From positions 1 to 5,528 of the forward strand of contig DAOVXI010000118.1 in the NCBI GenBank assembly GCA_030636245.1: a stretch of DNA of 5,528 nucleotides, written 5' to 3'. Origin of the DNA: Deltaproteobacteria bacterium. Lineage in GTDB: Bacteria; Desulfobacterota; GWC2-55-46; DRQE01. The notes under the pieces are model-generated. The model was not told the origin of the DNA. It saw only the letters and a list, made by a program, of their open reading frames with translations, and ran no database searches. The stretch's first letter is position 1, and each line of letters starts with the position of its first letter. The translations under genes were made by a program, and so were the position numbers. Positions 1-5,503 of the stretch are shown in pieces.

Positions 1-697
1 GGGTTATCTCGGTTATGCCTTCCGTGAATATCTCTTTATCGGTTTTATAAGTACCGTAGGCGATGTTAATGAGTATAGCGAGCTTATGCGCCGTGTCATT
101 ACCTTCAATGTCATAGGTAGGGTCTGCTTCAGCGTACCCAAGCTCTTGTGCTTCCTTTAACACATCGTCAAAAGCACTTCCCTCGTTTGCCATCTTAGTT
201 AAGATATAGTTAGCCGTGCCGTTTATTATCCCATAGATGGAATCGATGTTGTTTGCGGCGAGACCCTCTTTTAATGACTTTATTATCGGAATTCCTCCGC
301 CTACGCTCGCTTCAAAACCTACCTCAACATTATTTGCTGCAGCTGCCTTAAATATCTCTTCACCGTGCGCGCTGAGTAAAGCCTTATTGGCACTAACAAC
401 GTGCTTACCGTTATTGATCGCCTTTAAGACAAAGTCCTTTGCGATTCCAGTACCTCCGACAAGCTCAACGACTATATCAATATCTTTATCATTAAGAACA
501 TCCTCGGCATTATCAGTAATAACCGCACTGCCGGTATTAACACCTCTATCGGTGGTGGTGTCCTTGTCGGCGATACGGCTAAGAACAACATCTGCACCTA
601 CCCTATCTTTTATAATGTCCTTATTGTCATTCAGTACCTTAACAAGCCCGCTTCCAACGGTACCAAAGCCAATGAGACCTACGTTTATCTTATCCAT
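1..697 (-). CDS. hom: Homoserine dehydrogenase, N-terminal 232 residues (cut by window edge)
   Basis: Catalyses NAD(P)H-dependent reduction of aspartate 4-semialdehyde to homoserine in the cytoplasm, the committed step toward threonine and methionine. The visible N-terminus has the Rossmann nucleotide-binding motif GFGTVGSG (residues 10-17), the VVELVGG segment near 76-82, SANKALL (102-108, with conserved K105), and the signature GYAEADPTYDIEGNDTAHK (187-205). Residues E190, D196, D201 and K205 line up with the catalytic/substrate residues known from yeast homoserine dehydrogenase (E208, D214, D219, K223). The family is usually about 430 residues in this type of bacterium, so the rest of the catalytic domain and the usual C-terminal ACT domain lie off the left edge; whether ACT is present cannot be seen. 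The ATG at 697 is chosen because an AGGAG lies 5 nt upstream. It is the last visible gene of the lipA-ankyrin-aminotransferase run, starting 8 nt after the previous stop codon. Confidence 0.96.
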   Translation of the reverse strand, partial: MDKINVGLIGFGTVGSGLVKVLNDNKDIIKDRVGADVVLSRIADKDTTTDRGVNTGSAVITDNAEDVLNDKDIDIVVELVGGTGIAKDFVLKAINNGKHVVSANKALLSAHGEEIFKAAAANNVEVGFEASVGGGIPIIKSLKEGLAANNIDSIYGIINGTANYILTKMANEGSAFDDVLKEAQELGYAEADPTYDIEGNDTAHKLAILINIAYGTYKTDKEIFTEGITEIT

Positions 698-702
698 CAC
701 AG

Positions 703-707
703 CTCCT
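703..707 (-). promoter_or_regulatory. Ribosome binding site of hom, overlapping the upstream stop codon
   Basis: On the minus strand the sequence reads TAGGAG, then 5 nt, then ATG. The TAG is the stop of the aminotransferase gene, so its last two bases are also the first two of the AGGAG Shine-Dalgarno. This arrangement suggests that ribosomes ending the aminotransferase can re-initiate directly on hom, coupling the two proteins' output. Confidence 0.8.
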
Positions 708-1884
708 ATTCGGCGTTATCGAACGCCTTCTTTATTCCTTTTGCCGCCTGACGTATACGCTGTTCATTCTCAACAAGCGCAAGACGAACGTACTCGTCTC
801 CGTACTCTCCGAAACCTATGCCGGGACTTACAGCTACCTTTGCTTCCTTCAAGAGAAACTTAGAGAACTCAAGCGAGCCCATCTTCCTAAAACGTTCAGG
901 TATCCGCGCCCAGACGAACATCGTTGCCTTTGGTTTTTCGATCGGCCATCCTGCACGAGTAAAACTTTCACACAATACATCACGGCGTTCCCTATAAAGG
1001 TTACATATCTCGGTAACACAATCCTGAGGACCGTTAAGAGCTATGATCGATGCTATCTGCACGGGCTGGAACATTCCATAATCAAGGTAACTCTTCATGC
1101 GCGTAAGCGCACCTATAAGTTTTTTATTCCCAACGCAAAAACCAACACGCCAACCGGGCATGTTATAGCTCTTTGACAAACTAAAGAACTCAACCCCCAC
1201 GTCCTTTGCTCCGGGAGCTTCAAGAAAGCTCGGGGCCTTATAACCATCAAAAACAATATCAGCATAAGCAAGGTCGTGAACAACCATCATGTCATGCTCT
1301 TTTGCGAAGGCAACAACACGCACAAAAAAGTCCAAATCCACACACTCGGTAGTCGGGTTATGAGGAAAGTTTATTATGAGCATCTTAGGCTTTGGCCATG
1401 CCTCTTTCGTGGCCTTTAAGAGCTCCTCAAAAAAATCTACCCCCGGCAAAAGCGGGATACTCCTAAGATCGCCACCGGCTATAACAACCGAGTAAGCGTG
1501 AATGGGATATGTCGGGCTTGGAACAAGCACCAGGTCGCCGGGGTTAATAACAGCAAGTGAGAGATGAGCAAGCCCTTCTTTACTTCCTATGGTTGCAACG
1601 GCCTCGGTGTCCGGGTCGATATCAACATCATAACGACGCTTATACCAATCCGCGATGGCAGAGCGCAGTTTATATACTCCCCTTGAAGCAGAGTAACGAT
1701 GGTTCTTAGGGTTATCCGCCGCTTCCTTGAGTTTCGCTACTATGTGAGGCGGGGTTGGCTGATCAGGGTTACCCATGCCAAGGTCTATTATATCCTCGCC
1801 CCTTGCCCTTGCCTCGGCCCTTAGCTCTATGACTATGTTAAAGACATAAGGGGGAAGTCTTTTTATTCTTCTAAATTCATCCAT
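706..1884 (-). CDS. alaC: AlaC-type class I aminotransferase (PLP)
   Basis: A fold-type I PLP aminotransferase of 392 residues. It resembles E. coli AlaC (glutamate-pyruvate transaminase) closely along its whole length: RLPPYVFN near the N-terminus, MGNPD (37-41), TIGSKEGLAHL (98-108), HNPTT (175-179), VVHDLAYADI (201-210), SLSKSYNMPGWR (235-246) and PGIGFGEYGDEYVR (354-367). K238 is the Schiff-base lysine, N176 and D204 contact PLP, Y207 the ring hydroxyl, R246 the phosphate, and R367 should hold the substrate carboxylate. Relatives are sometimes annotated as LL-diaminopimelate or aspartate aminotransferases, so the exact amino donor and acceptor are not proven; location beside hom fits a role in aspartate-family or alanine synthesis. 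The gene begins 1 nt after the ankyrin stop codon. A GGAG is present but 13 nt upstream, too far for an ideal site, so translation probably depends on coupling to the preceding gene. Confidence 0.92.
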   Translation of the reverse strand: MDEFRRIKRLPPYVFNIVIELRAEARARGEDIIDLGMGNPDQPTPPHIVAKLKEAADNPKNHRYSASRGVYKLRSAIADWYKRRYDVDIDPDTEAVATIGSKEGLAHLSLAVINPGDLVLVPSPTYPIHAYSVVIAGGDLRSIPLLPGVDFFEELLKATKEAWPKPKMLIINFPHNPTTECVDLDFFVRVVAFAKEHDMMVVHDLAYADIVFDGYKAPSFLEAPGAKDVGVEFFSLSKSYNMPGWRVGFCVGNKKLIGALTRMKSYLDYGMFQPVQIASIIALNGPQDCVTEICNLYRERRDVLCESFTRAGWPIEKPKATMFVWARIPERFRKMGSLEFSKFLLKEAKVAVSPGIGFGEYGDEYVRLALVENEQRIRQAAKGIKKAFDNAE

Positions 1885-1885
1885 T

Positions 1886-2728
1886 TTATTTAAGTAGCTC
1901 CATCAGTTCTTTATTCTCTGCTTCAGTTGCGTAGTCGAGAGCGCTCTTTCCACTCTTATCTGTCATGTTTTTATCAGCGCCTTTACTCAACAGATACTTT
2001 GCGACATCATAGTTACCTTTTTTCGCGGCAACGATCAAGGCTGTTAGTCCTTCACTGTTAGCCATATCAAGCTTGGCACCACTCTTCACAAGAAGCCATA
2101 CAGCCTCAGTACGCTCATACATAATGGCGGTCTTAAGGGCAGTCTCACCTTTATTGCCGGTTGAGTTAACATCAACCCCAACACCAATAAGTATCTTTAT
2201 GCACTTGATACATCCGTTTACCGATGTATGAATGATCGCGCTTATGCCGTTTTTGTTCGTCGCGTCAACCTTTGCGCCTGCGTCTATGAGTGCCTGCATT
2301 ACATTAGGCCAAGCGTAAAGTGCAGCGAGCATAAACGGTGTTGCTCCGTCACTTATCGGTTCATCTATCTTGGCGCCGGCTTTTATAAGAGCCTTAACGA
2401 CATCGATCTTTCCTTTTGTTGCAGCCAGCGCAAGTGCCGTGTATCCGTCACTATCCTTTGCATGAAGATAAGCGCCTTCATCTATCAAGATAGAGATCAT
2501 ATCGGTTTTGCCAAACCATGCTGCTTCCATAAGAGCTGTAAAACCCTTTGAGTCCTTTGCGTTTATGTCGGCGCCCTTCTCCCTGGACTTCTTGAGCATT
2601 TTGGTATGTACGCACTTTGGCGTCGCGCCGTCGCTTCTCGGTCCATCAGCCATGACTGAAGCAGTAAAGGCAACAGAGAAGACACAGGTAAATATAAACA
2701 ATGAAGTGTTATATATTATTTTTTTCAT
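1886..2728 (-). CDS. Exported ankyrin-repeat protein, 280 residues
   Basis: Role unknown; ankyrin repeats are protein-binding scaffolds. Residues 1-27 form a Sec signal peptide: basic MKK start, a hydrophobic stretch about 9-25, and a cleavage site after SVMA (V25-M26-A27). The mature protein is then almost entirely repeats: a shortened first unit (32-58), six full 33-residue units (59-91, 92-124, 125-157, 158-190, 191-223, 224-256) and a capping half-unit (257-280). Conserved G-x-T-A-L, A-A and G-A-x-x-(D/N) positions are visible. Repeat 4 carries a CIKC motif (C173-C176). A TTG at 2737 would add three residues, but the ATG at 2728 gives a canonical signal peptide start and has GAGG just upstream, so it is preferred. 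The gene overlaps the 3' end of lipA by 20 nt and ends 1 nt before the aminotransferase ATG, so it is very likely co-transcribed with both. Predicted location is the periplasm or outside, unlike its enzyme neighbours. Confidence 0.88.
   Translation of the reverse strand: MKKIIYNTSLFIFTCVFSVAFTASVMADGPRSDGATPKCVHTKMLKKSREKGADINAKDSKGFTALMEAAWFGKTDMISILIDEGAYLHAKDSDGYTALALAATKGKIDVVKALIKAGAKIDEPISDGATPFMLAALYAWPNVMQALIDAGAKVDATNKNGISAIIHTSVNGCIKCIKILIGVGVDVNSTGNKGETALKTAIMYERTEAVWLLVKSGAKLDMANSEGLTALIVAAKKGNYDVAKYLLSKGADKNMTDKSGKSALDYATEAENKELMELLK
1889..2635 (-). repeat. Tandem ankyrin-coding array (one short, six full, one partial unit)
   Basis: The units are 33 codons (99 bp) long and run without insertions from 2554 down to 1961, with a partial unit from 1960 to 1889 and a 27-codon degenerate unit at 2555-2635. 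They are similar as protein but well diverged as DNA: the SDGATP motif in the first short unit and in full repeat 3 uses different codons at most positions. This indicates an old array rather than a recent expansion, and slippage between units is unlikely. Confidence 0.85.
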
Positions 2729-3617
2729 AATCCTCAAAAACCTTATCAGCGTTATATGAGCTTCTCACAAAAGTTCCGGCAAAAACCTGCTTCAAGCCGA
2801 GTTTCAGTCCCTCCTCCTCATACTCCTTAAAGACCTCAGGCTCTATATAATCTACTACCTCCAGGTTTTCTCTCTTTGGCCGCAGGTACTGACCAATGGT
2901 TACGATATCGCATCCGGCATCTTTCAGGTCCTTCAGTGTTTCAATTACTTCTGCTTTGGTTTCACCAAGCCCGACCATTATACCGCTCTTTACCGTGAGG
3001 CCAAACTCTTTAGCACTCCTGAGCACATCTAATGACCTATCATAATCTGCCTCGGGCCTTACTCGCGGGTAAAGCCTTTTTATGGTCTCAACATTATGAT
3101 TGAATATATTTGGCCTTGCCAAGAAAACTTTTTCCAGTGAACTCTTCACTCCGTTAAAATCAGGGGTGAGTACCTCAACTGAAATGCCTGAGATCTTATC
3201 CCGTAACGCCTTTATCGTTGAAGCAAAGTGTGAAGCGCCTCCGTCACTCAAGTCATCCCTTGTAACGGATGTAACCACCACATGTTTCAGCCCCATCTCA
3301 AAGGATGTAAGAGCTATATTCTCCGGCTCGTTACTGTCGGTCTTTTGTGCCTGCTCATTTTTGGTTACGTTACAGAATGTGCATTTTCTTGTGCAGACAC
3401 TGCCAAGTATCATAAATGTAGCGGTTGGTTTTGAAAAACACTCACCGATATTCGGACATCGCGCACTTTCACAAACAGTGCTAAGACCCCTCTTACGTAG
3501 AGTGCTTTTGAGCTCATGCAGCACTGACGGCCTGCCCAGAGGCCTTTTTGCCCACTCGGGAAGTCTCTTATGAGGCTTATTACTCTTAATTTGATTCTGG
3601 ATCTGTGTCCTATCCAT
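2709..3617 (-). CDS. lipA: Lipoyl synthase (radical SAM)
   Basis: Inserts two sulfur atoms at C6 and C8 of octanoyl groups bound to lipoyl domains, producing the lipoyl cofactor of 2-oxoacid dehydrogenases and the glycine cleavage H protein. At 302 residues it is of normal family length. The auxiliary 4Fe-4S cluster motif CX4CX5C is C49, C54, C60; the radical SAM motif CX3CX2C is C75, C79, C82; and the C-terminal RSSY (285-288) supplies the serine ligand to the auxiliary cluster. Other family blocks are RLPEWAKRPLG (18-28), VVVTSVTRDDLSDGGA (113-128), NVETIKRLYPRVRP (175-188) and KSGIMVGLGET (210-220). All catalytic residues are intact. The ATG at 3617 has AAGGG 9 nt upstream. It appears to be the first gene of the operon continuing into the ankyrin gene, whose start lies inside lipA. 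No lipB (octanoyltransferase), its frequent neighbour, is visible. Confidence 0.97.
   Translation of the reverse strand: MDRTQIQNQIKSNKPHKRLPEWAKRPLGRPSVLHELKSTLRKRGLSTVCESARCPNIGECFSKPTATFMILGSVCTRKCTFCNVTKNEQAQKTDSNEPENIALTSFEMGLKHVVVTSVTRDDLSDGGASHFASTIKALRDKISGISVEVLTPDFNGVKSSLEKVFLARPNIFNHNVETIKRLYPRVRPEADYDRSLDVLRSAKEFGLTVKSGIMVGLGETKAEVIETLKDLKDAGCDIVTIGQYLRPKRENLEVVDYIEPEVFKEYEEEGLKLGLKQVFAGTFVRSSYNADKVFEDYEKNNI
2732..2735 (-). promoter_or_regulatory. Ribosome binding site deciding the ankyrin gene start
   Basis: The minus strand reads TTGAGGATTATG. GAGG sits 3 nt before the ATG at 2728, closer than usual but the only plausible site. It lies inside the lipA coding region and includes the alternative TTG start, which would itself have no Shine-Dalgarno sequence in front. 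This supports the ATG at 2728. Confidence 0.5.
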
Positions 3618-3705
3618 ATAAAAACGCCCTTAATACATTAAAAAATGGTTATTTTATAGAGAGATAGAGTAACATTAGAGAGGGGAAAAAACAACTTTTT
3701 TAAGC
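3618..3705 (-). promoter_or_regulatory. lipA leader and possible weak promoter
   Basis: This 88-bp AT-rich gap is where a promoter for the lipA-ankyrin-aminotransferase-hom run would be expected. A TATAAAAT stretch (minus strand, 3651-3658) is a fair -10 candidate, but no recognisable -35 lies 16-18 bp upstream, where the sequence is a pyrimidine run of CT repeats. Nearer the gene, TTAATGTATTAA (3630-3641) is a perfect 5-2-5 inverted repeat that touches the AAGGG ribosome binding site at 3627-3631. The promoter call is tentative; the operon could instead be read through from the transferase gene. Confidence 0.35.
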
Positions 3706-3717
3706 TCACTTCAGCTT
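3686..3717 (-). terminator. Weak possible terminator after the transferase gene
   Basis: On the minus strand AAGCT-GAAGTG-AGCTT (3702-3717, with the stop codon TGA in the loop) is followed by A6-GTTG-T6 (3686-3701), which can itself fold as an A:U hairpin ending in a U tract. The stems are short and poor in G:C pairs, so termination would be inefficient at best. It may only reduce read-through into lipA. Confidence 0.25.
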
Positions 3718-4377
3718 TTCTTCAATATTTATGCTTTCCAGGTACTTAACCGAGTAATCTGCACCACGGCTCTTTAGGAGTATCTTCAAATCCTCCTTTG
3801 TATCTATATCATACCAGCCGTCAAGGAGGTCAATAGAGAGTGAGGCCTCGTCAGCTCTTTTAATAGTCTCTGTTAGGACCTTATCTGTGCTCCAGAGGAT
3901 ATTACTAAAAACCGTCTCATTTAACGTATCCATCCCAATCAGGTAATATCCTCCGTCCCTGGCCGGTCCTACGACGATGGAGCCTGATTTCTTCTGAATT
4001 CGAACAAATGCTCTCTCTATCATATAGACTGGCAGATCCGGGCTGTCGCTCCCGATTATAACGACCTCTTTATACCCCTTCGTGAAAAGAGTGGAAAAAA
4101 CATTTATCATCCTCTCGCCAAGATCCTCGCCCTCCTGCATCAAGCTCGGCACGCCTTCGGGGATTATCCCGCCTAACAAGTCTGGCTCAAGGTTTTCCGG
4201 TGAAACGTAAACATGCAGGTCAATGCCGTTCAGGATAGATACATTTGAGAAGGTATCGAGAAGAAAATTCCGATAAAGAGCCGCGGCCTCGTCCCCTGAG
4301 AGAGGAGGCATCAGACGGGTCTTGACAAAGCCCGCCTTGGGGTTCTTTATCATAATTGCAAGAGCTTGGGAGTTCAT
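3706..4377 (-). CDS. DUF2064 / TIGR04282 family glycosyltransferase-fold protein
   Basis: A 223-residue protein of the family named rSAM/selenodomain-associated transferase 1 (COG3222 type), which has a GT-A nucleotide-sugar transferase fold; its substrate is not established. Visible motifs are NPKAGFVKTRL (12-22), the nucleotide-binding loop typical of pyrophosphorylase-like folds; QEGEDLGERM (81-90); GSDSPDLP (109-116), whose aspartates D111 and D114 form the likely metal site; GPARDGGYYLIGM (137-149); WST (162-164); and DGWYDIDTKEDL (186-197). Length is typical and all motifs are intact, with no signal peptide, so it should be cytoplasmic. The ATG at 4377 gives the usual short lead-in before the KTRL loop; the next ATG (residue 9) would damage the first beta strand. 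No Shine-Dalgarno precedes it. The radical SAM and companion transferase (TIGR04283) often found beside this family are absent from the window. Confidence 0.87.
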   Translation of the reverse strand: MNSQALAIMIKNPKAGFVKTRLMPPLSGDEAAALYRNFLLDTFSNVSILNGIDLHVYVSPENLEPDLLGGIIPEGVPSLMQEGEDLGERMINVFSTLFTKGYKEVVIIGSDSPDLPVYMIERAFVRIQKKSGSIVVGPARDGGYYLIGMDTLNETVFSNILWSTDKVLTETIKRADEASLSIDLLDGWYDIDTKEDLKILLKSRGADYSVKYLESINIEEKLK

Positions 4378-4412
4378 GGATAGATTCTAGCACGAAGAGT
4401 GGAGAGCGACAA
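4378..4412 (-). promoter_or_regulatory. Extended -10 promoter giving a leaderless transferase mRNA
   Basis: On the minus strand TTGTCG (4407-4412, 4 of 6 to TTGACA), an exact 17-bp spacer, and TAGAAT (4384-4389, 5 of 6 to TATAAT) preceded by TGC (extended -10, 4390-4392). The A of the ATG at 4377 is the seventh base after the -10, so transcription would start on or next to the start codon. This agrees with the lack of any ribosome binding site there. It lies wholly in the 50-bp gap after the transglutaminase-like gene. Confidence 0.55.
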
Positions 4413-4427
4413 GAAAGGGTTTATTCG

Positions 4428-5441
4428 CTACTTAAGGTCTTTGTACTTAATCATTCTTTTAAACTCCGTAAATGGCTCTCCGTCTATCTCTATATACGGA
4501 TCCGGACCAAAGAAGTTCAGTGGAGCGCCATTCTGTGGAGGATCAAGTGTAATATCCCGACCTCGGCTGAAAAGCACCCTATTTTCACTTAGATTACCGA
4601 AGTAATAATTCTTCATCTCCGGGTTCTTATCGGCCTCGCTTATATCAACAGGCACCCAGCCGAGGCCGTGAACAAAGAACTTTGCCCAACAGTGATACCC
4701 GCCTTCAACAGTAACGGTTTTTTTATTTGATTTACTTAACGGGAAACCCATCTCGAAAAGGACCGGAATCTTCTGTGCTCTCATTAGAGAGCCAAAAAAA
4801 GAATGAAAATCCGTACAGTTACCGGTACCCTTTCGACCTTCACCTATCGCAAGACAAAGTCTTTTAACATCGCCCTCGCCCCAGCCGGGTATCTTTTTAC
4901 TGTACTCAAGGTTTTCCAAGACGTAATCATATATGCCGCGTGAGCGCTCAATAGAAGTAGTTTTCCCTTCCGTTGCGACCCCACTCATGGCCATGACCTT
5001 ATCGTCAATAACGGCCATGCGTGAAGGTTTGAGGTAATCCTCAAACAATAAGATATCTATATCATCTTCATTCTCAAGTATCGTTGTTTTGGTACCTGAC
5101 TCGGTTCGTTCAATAACAAACCTCATGCTAAAGTCTATTAGATCAGTACTCGGGTCAACCTTGAAGTAAAGTATCTTGTTGCCCCACTTATTGTCATAAT
5201 TCAATGTATACTTAAACGGTGCTGATATTTCCATATCCAAGATCTTCTGATACGGCCCGTCCTTTGGAATCGGCACCCAGACCGCTACATCCTCTCTTTT
5301 TTCAGGAAGTTCTGTGACAATAAAGGAGTACTCCAGCTCAACAATCCTTTTTTTAGGGCCAAAAAAGGAGAATGCTGTCTGTGCTGTAAAGAAAACAAGC
5401 AGTATCCCTACAATGTATTTAATTTTCATTTTATTTTTCAT
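4428..5441 (-). CDS. Exported transglutaminase-like (papain-fold) protein
   Basis: A 337-residue protein with a Sec signal peptide (positive KNKMKIK, hydrophobic 9-24, likely cleavage after AFS at 23-25), so it should act in the periplasm. Residues about 33-135 form a beta-rich N-terminal region that includes VAVWVPIPKDGPYQK (52-66), typical of proteins with this architecture. The transglutaminase-like core at about 160-280 has the full catalytic triad: C209 in GTGNCTDFHSFF, H250 in GGYHCWAKF, and D266 in GWVPVDISEA. Members of this superfamily are cysteine proteases, amidases or cross-linking enzymes; the substrate here is unknown. The C-terminus (288-337) is Pro/Phe-rich with no recognised domain. 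ATG at 5441 and ATG at 5429 are both possible starts, neither with a Shine-Dalgarno; the longer is taken. It has its own promoter and appears to be transcribed separately from the genes that follow. Confidence 0.85.
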   Translation of the reverse strand: MKNKMKIKYIVGILLVFFTAQTAFSFFGPKKRIVELEYSFIVTELPEKREDVAVWVPIPKDGPYQKILDMEISAPFKYTLNYDNKWGNKILYFKVDPSTDLIDFSMRFVIERTESGTKTTILENEDDIDILLFEDYLKPSRMAVIDDKVMAMSGVATEGKTTSIERSRGIYDYVLENLEYSKKIPGWGEGDVKRLCLAIGEGRKGTGNCTDFHSFFGSLMRAQKIPVLFEMGFPLSKSNKKTVTVEGGYHCWAKFFVHGLGWVPVDISEADKNPEMKNYYFGNLSENRVLFSRGRDITLDPPQNGAPLNFFGPDPYIEIDGEPFTEFKRMIKYKDLK

Positions 5442-5447
5442 AAGATG

Positions 5448-5463
5448 ATGTTATCCATAACAT
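5448..5463. promoter_or_regulatory. Perfect 7-2-7 palindrome, candidate operator
   Basis: ATGTTATCCATAACAT on the plus strand: arms ATGTTAT and ATAACAT are exact inverse complements around a CC centre. It covers most of the -10 hexamer and the predicted transcription start of the transglutaminase-like gene, the classic position of a repressor site. The bound regulator is unknown. Confidence 0.5.
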
Positions 5464-5487
5464 ATCGGCAATGTATCAATATGTCAA
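5459..5487 (-). promoter_or_regulatory. Sigma70-type promoter of the transglutaminase-like gene
   Basis: On the minus strand a perfect -35 TTGACA (5482-5487), a 17-bp spacer and TATGTT (5459-5464, 4 of 6). Transcription is expected to start near 5451-5452, leaving a leader of only about 10 nt without a ribosome binding site. Confidence 0.6.
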
Positions 5488-5503
5488 ATAGATAATATCA
5501 ATA
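5474..5503. repeat. Direct repeat of TATTGATA at 22-bp spacing
   Basis: Two identical 8-bp copies, read TATTGATA on the minus strand, at 5474-5481 and 5496-5503. They start 22 bp apart, about two helix turns, and lie on either side of the -35 hexamer. They could be paired regulator sites on one DNA face, although short AT-rich repeats also arise by chance. The remaining 25 bp to the right edge show nothing recognisable. Confidence 0.35.

Noticed and set aside
237..863. A 208-codon open frame on the plus strand
   Set aside because: It lies wholly antisense to hom and the aminotransferase, both of which are well-conserved enzymes, and its Ser/Leu/Pro/Thr-rich low-complexity translation is typical of a shadow frame.
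2729..2737. TTG start extending the ankyrin protein by three residues
   Set aside because: It has no ribosome site and overlaps the GAGG that serves the ATG at 2728.
2228..2759. Two overlapping plus-strand open frames of 107 and 83 codons
   Set aside because: Both are antisense to the ankyrin gene, where the repeated codon pattern keeps opposite frames open; neither has a plausible ribosome site or family pattern.
3100..3573. A 157-codon open frame on the plus strand
   Set aside because: It is antisense to the catalytic core of lipA, including both iron-sulfur motifs, and resembles no protein family I know.
4356..4605. Two short plus-strand open frames across the transferase/transglutaminase gap
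   Set aside because: They overlap the well-supported 3' end of the transglutaminase-like gene on the other strand and have no recognisable product.
5442..5458. A six-codon upstream frame (ATG GAT AAC ATC ATC TTA TGA) whose stop overlaps the transglutaminase ATG
   Set aside because: Its ATG is directly after the -10 hexamer, upstream of the expected transcription start, so it would not be in the mRNA; it arises from the palindrome.
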